A DNA stretch of 64,000 bases from Phorcus lineatus. Its lineage: Eukaryota; Mollusca; Gastropoda; Trochida; Trochidae. The notes under the pieces are model-generated. The model worked only from the letters and a program-made list of their open reading frames with translations, was not told where the DNA came from and ran no database searches. Each line of letters opens with the position of its first letter. Position 1 is the first letter of the stretch. The DNA is taken from the NCBI GenBank assembly GCA_921293015.1, contig OV121095.1, forward strand, positions 35,623,484-35,687,483. The letters are read 5' to 3'. This document shows, piece after piece, positions 43,101 through 55,100 of this stretch. The translations under genes were made by a program, and so were the position numbers.

Positions 43101-46100
43101 TCTTAAATTAAAAATCTTACACAATGGGTTAGTAATATAACTCTATTATCATGCTGAAAATGATGCCATTTTTAGATGACTTGTTCTTATTCCAGCATTT
43201 GTGAGCTTTTTTAAAGGTTGCTCTTGGTGTAATCATGTCTAATTCAACACTTGACAGAGTTGTTTTTTCCTTTTTAGGTTTAAAAAAAAGTGATCCCATG
43301 AAAAAGATCCCGTTACTAAAAATACCTACTGTACTCTGAAAATTTTTTTTGCTTCCCATCAGATTAAGCAGATTTTGTTTGTTTATGACACTTTTATATA
43401 AACAGTTGATGTAGACTTTGTCACCTTGTTTATTACAGAATTGACATTTTCAGTTCATAACACAAATCTCTTTTAACTGAATAGCTTTCATGTGATTTAC
43501 CTAAACACACAATAACTGTTAATTTACTGACTTTCACAAACTCCAATATATATAACTAAATCTGGTTACTGTTACACCTAACCAATTTGTATACTTGCCA
43601 TTTGGATCTAAGTAAGTACAGTACCTCTCGAAAATATCAAGTTGACAAATTCAATCCAGAAAAGCTCATCCTTGTCATACACCATTCATGTAAGTTCACC
43701 TGAATTTGTTTCTGATTTCACCACAACCACCTTCAAGACCAATGTATAAGTCAGCTCTACAACCTATGTAAGTAATAGGTAGACATTTCACCTGTCCAAC
43801 TCACCTTGAAACAATCAACAGGTAAAGCTCGTCCAGGTAACTTATCCTACCCTCCTTGTCCCATTTCCTCCACCTGTAGTCACGTGACCTGTTGGTTACC
43901 TCGTTATAACACGACCCTTGCTATAACAGGGCGTCATTTGTCCTCTACTTGACTGCGTTAACTTCTGTGTCAAATTCACCGAGTTAGCACTTTCTCTTAG
44001 TACCAATTTCAATGATGATTGTATTGTCACTAACATTGAGGTAAGTTTGTAGTTACAATGGTGTTATAATGAGGGCGTTATGAAGAGGACACATGCTGTG
44101 TGCATGCCTGACACAGGTGAAAGTACAAACGTCACATATCAGAGAGCATATATATATATATATATATATATCATGTATAGCCTCTCATGAAGTTAATGAA
44201 AGTACGAGTATACCCTACAGAGGATTATTGGAGCATTGTGCATTAAGTGTCAGCTAAAGTTACATTGTGCTGGTTTTAGATTGAGACAGAAATATATGAA
44301 CCTTCTGCCTGCTGAGTAATTACATAGATTCTGATAAGATTATTCAACTTGGACAGTAAGAGTTAAGGATTAAATTGCATTGACATAATAATAAACTAAT
44401 AATTTTTTAAAAGTTGTATTTATATGTAAAAATATTACAAGTTATGCAGATCTTTAGTCTAGGATTTTCCAGAATATAGATTAGACTATCCAGTAATATT
44501 TCAGGATCTTCAGCTTAATATTTTTGCTCTAAATTATTTTCCCTGATATGTTTGCCTCTAAGATAGTAAGCAATAAAACAAAACGCCAGTAAATGCAGTT
44601 TTTGATCCATGCAGGAAAGGGAGGGGGAACTGGTGGGTCAAGCCCTTCCATTTTTTTAAAGAACACAATTTACGTAATGATAAAGTGACAAAACAAGGCT
44701 TCTGTAGCACCTCGGGCCTAGATGTAATGTATCAGGTTAATATTTTTCTATTTAATTTAAGATAGATATCAGAAGCAACAGAAAATGTCAAATATACTCT
44801 TGTCTATTGTGTCACGGGTAATGAAATACTAGGAGTTATCAGTGAAATAACCAATTTTTCAAGTTGCAATGAGGAGACCTATATTTGAGACCATATTTAT
44901 TGTGAAAATATTTTCTCGTTTATTTTATGATTATATTATATGATATTTATCATTTATTATTCCACTCATGGAATATACGCCGTAACTTGTCACAAGATGA
45001 GAAATAAGCGATATATTATATGCTATTGTGTCTGAAAATGTGGTTATTTACAACCAAAAATGCTTCACTTGAGGAGTTTCATACCATTGTCACCTAGCAA
45101 CTGCAATGATGTCCGTTGATTGTGGAGGTGATATCATATCATTTGTACATGTGACTTCATCTTCTTCTGATATTTTCACTGCCACATGAAAGTGATATCA
45201 ACTGCAGTGATGAGAACACTTTTCTCATACTTAAAAAACCCAATCTGTCACCGCTAAACATGTGATAAACTTGGAATTTAACAAACTCTATTTAGTCTCC
45301 TGTATATATACATGGAGGATACTTAAATGACCTTCCATTTCATACTTTTTAGCTCATCAGGTCTGAAAGACCCGATGGGCGCATGGCATGGCATGGCGTC
45401 CGGCATCCGTCCATCCGTAAACTTTTCACTTTTTCGACTTCTTCTCCAGAACCAATGACTCTAGAGAGCTGAAATTTTATGTGCATACTCCTTGGCAAAT
45501 GGGGATTCTAAATTGTAGATTTCGTGACCCCATGACCCCAAATGGGGTCACAAGGGTCAAAACCTTAAAAATCTATTTTAATCTTCTTCTCCAGTTCCAA
45601 ATGGTCCAGAGAGCTGAAAAGTTGTGTGTAGACTTCTTGGCCAATGGGGATTCTAAATTGTAGATTTTGTAACCCCATGACCCCAAATGAGGTCACAGGG
45701 GTCAAAACATGAAAAACCTATTTTCATCTTCTTCTCCAGTTCCAAAAGGTCCAGAGAGCTGAATAGTTGTGTGTAGACTCCTTTGGCACTGGAGATTCTA
45801 AATAGACCGATCCATTAAGCCCCGCCCCCTAACGACCGCCCCTAGCAACCGCAAACCTCGGACAAACATGCGGAAGTGTCTGACACATGTGTTTTTGAGT
45901 ACGAGTATTCTGCCGACGACTACGGCTAATTCGAGTTTTGTCATGTCTCAGAAACGGTTGAATTATTGAAAATATAGTCTATTGATAATGTAACTGCAGA
46001 AATTGGAACAAAATAACTGTTTAAAAATATTTGATCACGCGAAAACAGGTCCTCTGTCGCGTCAATGGGCCCTGATTTATATTTAATTGTGAAATCGAGC

Positions 46101-49100
46101 AACAATAAATTTGCTGATGATGGTTTCAGGTGTTTTTCATTTCTGAGAACTGCTGGTAAAAAACCCTGAAAAAATCGTAAAATCCTGTGGTTCATATGCA
46201 TTATGTGTGCGTGCACTGCCTATTTATAGCAACACGTACGGACTGGATCACATGATTTTCATCTCGCAGACTGATCTTTTCTAAAATTGTATTCGCCTTC
46301 AACACAGTCGTTTTTAAAAAATTAATCTAGCATCAGTGAAAATAACAAGCTTCTTTTATGAATCTATGAGTTGAAACCCGTGGAAAGTTTATGACACATC
46401 GTAACATATGTCAGTTATCTCCCTTTATAGTGTTCTATCATGTAATATTTTGACTGTTTTAATCATTTTAAAACTGCATTTTGGCTAAATCATTCCTCCA
46501 GTGACTGGACATGACCTGTATTTAGAGTAGATATAATTGTTTATACTCATGAAACTTGTGATAACTATCAATATTTAACTATATAGCAATTCATAGGGAG
46601 AATGTGATATGTGCTTTTTTTATAATAATATCATTTGATGAAGAAACAATTATTAATTCAATTCAGTAAACATTTCTGCAAAAAGAAAATATTAGAAATA
46701 ATTTACATTCAATAAATGAATCATGCCTAAAATATGAACTCTTATAAGTACCTTTATATAATTATTAGTACATTATAGATGTTGTCACAATATATGTATT
46801 TATGAATGTATTTATAGGACTGTATTATTCTTCTCAGATACAATCAGATTAATTTGCAAACTATTTTGCTGAAGTATTTAAAAGATTTTATCTAATGAAT
46901 GAGAAAACAATGATTTCACTTGTATAATTATTCAATCATAAAAATAATTAGGTATATTTTACATGCTGCTTTATTTGCCCATGTCATACTGTTTTTACAT
47001 CTGTACTTATTAATGATGGGCAGATTTATCAAAACCCTTTGCCTCCTTGACTCTGAAAAAAGGAACACAAGCTTATGAGTGTGTTTTATTCATGCATCAA
47101 CTGACTTTTCTTTTCATCTAACAATCAATAAGGGTGTAAACCTGAAAATATTCTAACTGATGGTTTGCAAAATTACATAAATAAGAGTGTATGGTTTGAT
47201 GATAGTGATAATTAACAGCCTTTCAAAATAAATTAAAAACTGGCAATGTTTATTTTGATTGTTCACATAAAAAGAAATTGATTAAACTTATTAGATAGAC
47301 ATTTTGACAAAGTCAGTGTTATCAAATCAGATAAAATAAATAGTCTGACCAAATTATCATTATTATAGATCTAGCAATATACAGTATATGTTTAATCCAT
47401 GAATATAGTATTTCATCAATGTTTTCATGAGATTATTTTTTATTTAATCTGACATTCTATTAATTGGTATCACATCTAATGGAAACTTGGAAAAATATAA
47501 TTAAATTAGTTTTTAATCTATGAAATTCCAATTCATACATCTATTTAGCTTTCAAATTGTTTAATGTTTGATTAGAATAATTATTGTGTTATTTGTTTCA
47601 CCCCAACCTGTCGGGGAACAAATGCCTTCTATCGATCGATTTCAACTTAGCCTTTAGAAATATATCATTTGAAAAAGAATATTTGATTCTATTTATTCAC
47701 CTCGCCTGAGGCAAACTTACCTTTAAATTAATTCAACTTATTTTACTGTACTGGAAAATTTAGCTTGAAATAACCCCCAAAACACACTTTTATTTATGTA
47801 AACAAACCGAGCATGGTGCACTCACCTCTCATTATTTTATTGATACATCTCCGATGTGAGTCGGATATGCTGTCTCCGATGTATTTTTCTGAAATAAAGG
47901 ACCCTTTTTGCAATGTTACTAATACTGCCATCGACTATATTGACTTGATATTACTGCAATTTCTTCGTAAAATGTCTGGACGAAAATCCTGTGTCATAAA
48001 GACAGCCCGCCATGTTGCCTGTTGATGTCCGAGGAAGCGATCGCGGGAAGGTGGGTCAAAAATACGGCGCGCCGATTGGTCGAAAACCTGTAGGGGCGGG
48101 GCTTAATGGATCGGTCTATTGTAGGTTTGGTGACCCCATGACCCCAAATGGGGTCACAGGGGTCAAAACCTGAAAAACCTATTTTCATCTTCTTCTCCAG
48201 TTCCAAAAGGTCTAGAGAGCTGAAAAGGTGTGTGTAGACTCCTTGGCCAACGGGGATTCTAAATTGTAGGTTTGGTGACCCCATGACCCCAAATGGGGTC
48301 ACAGGGGTCAAAACCTAAAAAACCTAATTTCATCGTTTTCCCTAGTTCCAAAAGGTCTAGAGAGCTGAAAAGGTGTGTGTAGACTCCTTGGCCAACGGGG
48401 ATTCTAAATTGTAGGTTTGGTAACCCCATGACCCCAAATGGGGTCACAGGGGTCAAAACCTAAAAAACCTAATTTCATCTTTTTCCCTAGTTCCAAAAGG
48501 TCTAGAGAGCTGAAGAGGTGTGTGTAGACTCCTTGGCCAACGGGGATTCTAAATTGTAGGTTTGGTGACCCCATGACCCCAAATGGGGTCACAGGGGTCA
48601 AAACCTAAAAAACCTAATTTCATCTTTTTCCCTAGTTCCAAAAGGTCTAGAGAGCTGAAAAATTGTGTGAAGACTCCTTGGACACTGGGGATTCTAAATT
48701 GTAGGTTTGGTGACCACTTGACCCCAAATGGGGTCACAGGGGTCAAAACCTTAAAATCCTACTTTCATCTTCTTCTCCAGTTCCAAAAGGTCTTGATAGC
48801 TTAATAGTTGTGTGTACACTCCTTGGACAATGGGAATTCTGAATTGTAGGTTCGGTGACCCCTTGATCCCAAATGGGCAATGGGCCTTTTTTATTTGATT
48901 GTGAATAACTTTTAAGAAATACATTGTTGTTTTCTTTCCTCAACATAACAATTTGCAATGTCCCAATGTGCCCTAGTTCAAGCCCAAGTTACCCCTGGTT
49001 TGGAAAGCATTTTTAGCTCATCAGGTCTGAAAGACCCGATGGGCTTATGGCATGGCAAGGCGTCCGGCGTCCGTCCATCCGTCCGTCCATCCGTCCGTCC

Positions 49101-52100
49101 ATCCGTAAACTTTTCACTTTTTCGACTTCTTCTCCAGAACCAATGACTCTAGAGAGCTGAAATTTTATGTGCATACTCCTTGGCAAATGGGGATTCTAAA
49201 TTGTAGATTTCGTGACCCCATGACCCCAAATGGGGTCACAAGGGTCAAAACCTTAAAAATCTATTTTAATCTTCTTCTCCAGTTCCAAAAGGTCCAGAGA
49301 GCTGAAAAGTTGTGTGTAGACTCCTTGGGCACTGGAGATTCTAAATTGTAGATTTTGGGACCCCATGACCCCAAATGAGGTCAGAGGGGTCAAAACATGA
49401 AAAACCTATTTTCATCTTCTTCTCCAGTTCCAAAAGGTCCAGAGAGCTGAATAGTTGTGTGTAGACTCCTTGGGCACTGGAGATTCTAAATTGTAGATTT
49501 TGGGACCCCATGACCCCAAATGAGGTCAGAGGGGTCAAAACATGAAAAACCTATTTTCATCTTCTTCTCCAGTTCCAAAAGGTCCAGAGAGCTGAATAGT
49601 TGTGTGTAGACTCCTTGGGCACTGGAGATTCTAAATTGTAGGTTTGGTGATCCAGAGCTGCCTACTTGTACGATTTTGGCGTATTTTGTACACTTTATAC
49701 AAATAAAATACGATTGTACGCCAATATCACAAATTGTACACTTTTTATTGTGAAATAAATAATACAAACTTGTTTCAAAAATTCCAAAAATCGAAGTGTT
49801 CACGTTCGTAGCACTTTAGTCGAATGCGCAATTACACGAAGAAACTGGTTCATATTGTCATTCGGTAAAACGTGTACTAATGGTATCATCTCGAATAGAT
49901 AACTATTTACGTTTGTGTGCGAGCTTTTCCGAATCGTTCCGAATGCGTTTGCTTCGGAGAAAATGGACTCTGAAACCGCGGGAATAAATCCCGAAAATAA
50001 ATTAACAACAAAAATACCTGGACAAATATAGCTGTTTTCCTGGAATTTAATGTTCTTCTAATGGTGATTCCTTTGTTTATTGCAAGTATTGCAAGTCAGA
50101 CTTTTCAATAAGCCATTCTGGTAAATTTGTGACATTTTGCGACAGGTCAAAACAAAACTTCATAGGCCTACCTCAAATGTACACAGGTGTAAAAGTAACA
50201 CCAAGTTAACAAGGATGTTCAGAAGTCGAGCAGTTGTACGTTGGACAAATCAGTAACTGACTCAGAAATATTGATGACTCAATTCATCGTTCAAATGAAC
50301 CTTCCCATCTCTTCGGTTGACGTTCTCAATAAAGTTATCAAGAAAGCCTTTCCCGATTCTACAATCACCAAGAAATATGAACGTGGACGAAGTAAAACCA
50401 CGGCTGTTATAAAACATGACATCATCGAAAAAATGAAAAGCAGGCCATACTCGATTGCAACAGACGGTTCAAACGATCAACGTGAAAAACAATTTCCGAT
50501 TCAGCGAAGACGGAATAACGTCGGAATTACTGTTTGTACCTGTTCTCACTGAATCTGCTACAGGTACAAACTAAAGATAATATTTTTTTAAGTTTGATTT
50601 TAAAGATCGTTTATTATTCTTTAAAGATTTATATCTTTGATTTATTTGTTAATCGAACCCCTTCAGTTGAAATCAAATAATTTATTATTTGGATATGTTC
50701 TTGCATATTTTTGATTTATTTAATAAATTTATAGTTAATTTATATTTACACTTTAATATTAACCAGATAATTGGATAGCAATATATTCATCTAAGATGAT
50801 TTATTTCATGAAAATTATTTATTATGATACATGCCCTAAACGTGAAAGTATAATGCAGCAAAATTACTATCCAATTGCAATGTGTCACATATCTTTCGAA
50901 TTAAAAACATGAAGTTGCTTTTGTTGACAAATGTTTTTTTCATTTCTGTTTATTAAGATTCTTTTTTGTTTGTTACAGTTTCCAGGTACATTCTGTGCGC
51001 AGTTCGAGTTGCAATTTGGATGTATGGTGCTAAGTTTTTATTGGCTTGCCATTCACAAACAATTTTATCTGAACATATGAATTAAACATTTGTTTCAAAT
51101 TAACACTTATGTGAATGAAATGAAACTTACTCAATGAAAACTTTGGAGAGATACTGAAGATGAGTAATTCTTTCTTTGGGAAGAACAAATAAAAACAAGA
51201 CATTGTGATTTTCCAATTCACATATTTATTTTTTTACATGTACATGTGTTTTCATGTTTAATTAAAGAAGTAATAAAAGATTTTTTAAAACTATACCTTA
51301 TGTGTTAATCATTTTGTGACTATTGATTTCAAAATGTTCGAATCCATCAGAAGCCCTTTAGTAGTTATATTGCCAAAAGAATTAAAGTAATGTAGTTTAG
51401 AGTAACATTCAGTTTTTGTTGACTTTGAGTTACAGCTATATCTAATGAATTTGAAGTATTTATGTGCCAATGTGATATTTTTCTCATTGGGAAGCTCAAT
51501 GATTTTGTACACTTAAAACCTGCAAACTACTCCTCTTTTTCAAATTTGTACACACTACTCTAATATCGGGTAGGCAGCTCTGGTGATCCCATGACCCCAA
51601 ATGGGGTCACAGGGGTCAAAACCTGAAAAACCTATTTTCATCTTCTTCTCCAGTTCCAAAAGGTCTAGAGAGCTGAAAAGGTGTGTGTAGACTCCTTGGC
51701 CAACGGGGATTCTAAATTGTAGGTTTGGTGTACCCATGACCCCAAATGGGGTCACAGCGGTCAAAACCTAAAAAACCTAATTTCATCTTTTTCCCTAGTT
51801 CCAAAAGGTCTAGAGAGCTGAAAAGGTGTGTGTAGACTCCTTGGCCAACGGGGATTCTAAATTGTAGGTTTGGTGACCCCATGACCCCAAATCGCGTCAC
51901 AGCGGTCAAAACCTAAAAAACCTAATTTCATCTTTTTCCCTAGTTCCAAAAGGTCTAGAGAGCTGAAAAGGTGTGTGTAGACTCCTTGGCCAACAGGGAT
52001 TCTAAATTGTAGGTTTGGTGACCCCATGACGCCAAATGGGGTCACAGGGGTCAAAACCTAAAAAACCTAATTTCATCTTTTTCCCTAGTTCCAAAAGGTC

Positions 52101-55100
52101 TAGAGAGCTGAAAAATTGTGTGAAGACTCCTTGGACACTGGGGATTCTAAATTGTAGGTTTGGTGACCACTTGACCCCAAATGGGGTCACAGGGGTCAAC
52201 ACCTTAAAATCCTACTTTCATCTTCTTCTCCAGTTCCAAAAGGTCTTGATAGCTTAATAGTTGTGTGGAGACTCCTTGGACAATGGGGATTCTGAATTGT
52301 AGGTTCGGTGACCCCTTGACCCCAAATGGGCAATGGGCCTTTTTTATTTGATTGTGAATAACTCGGACGTTGGGACAGGCTATCTTTCCTACACTGCCCA
52401 TGACCCCATGGTCTAAACCACAACACCTATTTCTATCAAAAGTCTGATGAGCTACAGAGCCCATGGCTCTATTTTTTTTATTTTGATATCTCTGTTTTTT
52501 TAACCAAAAAGAAATGTTGACATATTGTTTTGTTTCACTTTCTCTTTTCTTCATAATAAAGGCTACTTTAATTTATCCAAATAAATATCCAAAGTATCAT
52601 TTTTCTTGTGTTCATATATATAAATATATATGTGTATTATATAGTTTTTATGGTCCCAAGGTGCCCCAGTCTCCCCTACATATCAACAATGAAGTTAATA
52701 TATAAACGACCCTCGTCAATATATTATGTCATTAAAACATCTCAAGAATCTGTCTACGAGTTCATTTTGTCAACGAAATCACTGGTTACGACAGAAGATC
52801 ACGTGATCGTATTCCACGTATATGATTGGTCATGACCACGAAGCACATGTTCTGTTCAGCTGTTCACGGTAAGATAGAAAGGTGTCTGGAGTCGACATTT
52901 TCTGTATATAAATGATGTTTATTATATGGGTAGCGTTATTTTTTCTATGCTTAATTTATTTTTTACAAATATTGTTCCCGTTTTTCACAAAATCGTAACT
53001 GAGAAGGATTAAGGGACAGGCTATCTTTCCTACACTGCCCATCACCCCATGGTCTAAACCCAAACACCTATTTCTATCAAAAGTCTGATGAGCTACAGAG
53101 CCCATGGCTCTATTTTTTTATTAAACACTTCGATGATTAAGTTTGAAACGGGCTAAAGCAGGTTTGAAACTAAATCATTACCGAGTTTAAAAAGAATAGT
53201 ACTAAATGGAAAGAAGTTTAGAATTCTGTTTATTACTTGACCTTAGTAATCAAGCATGATTGGTTGGAGCAAAATCAATGTATTTCTGTTTTCTGAATAT
53301 TTCCATGCGTTTTAATTGGAATATTATGGATAATAAAGAATTTATTACATTCAGAAGTGTGTCATATGACTTTGACAAAACTGTGAATTTGTCTACAACT
53401 CTCACTCTTGCTCAGGTTAGACAAAAATTCGCAATGATTTCACATTTCGTAAGGATCTTATGACAACTTCCTCTAATAATAATCCCTATGTCACATGTGG
53501 AGGGTTTGGTAAGAATTTCTTTTGTTGATTATATTCTTATCTCACACTTGTTTTGTTTTGCAGAGGAACTGAAAACTGTCAAGTCAGAAATCTCCAGATC
53601 ATCCAAAAACTACAAACTGCTGGAAACAAAACATAAACGAATACTGGTAAGATGAATAAATCTTCATTAACTTGATCCTTCTCCAGAATTTAGTTATGAT
53701 TTTGAAAGGACCAATGTAATTAATAATTTATTGTAAACTTAATCTATTGGTTTAAAGATGTTTTAGTTAAAATTGAGAGTTGAAAGAAACTCTTACAAGT
53801 ATAGACAGTTTAAGATTACAGTTAAACAACCGCTAACCTTGACTTTATCACTTCTCGATTTTGGTTCAAAGATTTTTCAACAAAAAAGAATTGAGGCTTG
53901 ATTTTGTTAATTTGTCCAATAAACACCTTTAATTAGCCTTTCATTAAGACAGCGTAATTATCAGCTGTGAAATACCCACCTGGGCTATGGGCCATAAAAT
54001 TTGTGGGGGTGTGACATAATAAACAGACTGCACAGAGAGGAGCATCATTATTTCGACTGATATACCGCCTTAAATATTTGTTTAATTACCATTGATGTGA
54101 ATATCTTTTTTACACCGAAGGCTTAATAGTGTTACATCATCAAATGATTTATCTAACTGAATGGAAAACATTCTCTGAAAATCGTTAATTATTGTTTTTT
54201 TTTCTGTGATATTGTTACAATAGATGTATAGATCACGAGGCAATGATTCTGTTTATGACGTCACAAAAAGGGCGTGTGACCGTTCATGCATTCACTGGTT
54301 TGTGGCCAGATAGATCTTAGCAGCCCATCAAAAGTGGCATTCAAAAGACCTTTGACGTACTATACAATATTGTAATCAGACATTCATATATTCCAAAGAA
54401 AATAGTGAAATAATTGTGGTTATGTAAACTTTAGGTACCATTTAATTTAAATGATTGAAACCAATAATTTCAGTCAGAATGTCATCGTGACATTATTAAG
54501 GAATAGAATATTCAATAACAATGTCCTGACAAGGCTATGTATATATTTCTTTCATACAGTGAATGTCATGTGCAAGCCTTTACTTTATATTGCTATGTTG
54601 TAGATTGAATTGAATCGGAGATGTAGTAGAAGATTACTACAACAACAAAATTTCACATTCTCTTTTTGTTGAACTGCTTATGAAACTCTAAGATTAAAAT
54701 GTTTCTTTCCAATCTTAAAGTTTTCTTGTAATTTGAATTTCTGAAAGGATAAAACAAACTGCTTTGAAAATATTTTGAATCAAAGAAATCACTGATTATT
54801 TAGATGTTATGTAAGCAATGCATGTACCATACTTACTGTAGTATTAATCATCTGTTATGATCTTAATACATTATGATTTTCTTTCAGATAAAACTAGATA
54901 AATATTGGAACTTATTGAAAGAAAATGGTGAGTGAAATCACAAGGTGTAATATAACATAATAATTTACTAAAATAATTTGATGATAATGAGATACTAAAT
55001 CCTTTGATAAAACAATTAAATGGTTAAAAATAATCTAAAGAGATTGAGTGAATCATGAAAACTTGCCTAGCTAGCATTTGCGGACAAATTGGTAAAATTT

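Larger units (their letters stand above)
45351..48910. mobile_element. Satellite-bearing transposable element, copy A (interrupted, lacks the 3' end)
   Basis: Starts AGCTCATCAG, followed by a small hairpin (GGTC-TGAAA-GACC) and a short CCGTCC tract, then head-to-tail 145-bp monomers containing GACCCCATGACCCCAAAT and GGGTCA. Monomers before the insertion at 45804 are of one subtype (GTAGATTT) and those after 48118 of another (GTAGGTTTGG). It ends with CAATGGGCC...GTGAATAACT but lacks the 3' terminal module seen in copy B. The layout of short inverted ends, microsatellite, central tandem repeats and 3' hairpin resembles Helentron-associated non-autonomous elements, but that is inference. Confidence 0.65.
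49015..52471. mobile_element. Satellite-bearing transposable element, copy B (complete ends, interrupted by hAT)
   Basis: Same layout as copy A and nearly identical across the head, both monomer subtypes and the tail. It adds the 3' module 52372-52471, which contains CTGATGAGCT (52444-52453), the inverted complement of the 5' AGCTCATCAG, and a terminal hairpin AGAGCC-CAT-GGCTCT (52456-52470). The CCGTCC tract (about 49066-49107) is longer than in copy A. The array is split by the hAT element. It carries no gene of its own. Confidence 0.7.

Noticed and set aside
47994-52202. Series of reverse-strand ORFs of about 65 codons with nearly the same peptide (M-T-P-V-T-P-F-G-V-M-G-S-P-N-L-Q)
   Set aside because: They are the 145-bp satellite read in each unit. 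145 is not divisible by 3, so each unit changes frame and hits a stop; there is no start context or splice structure.
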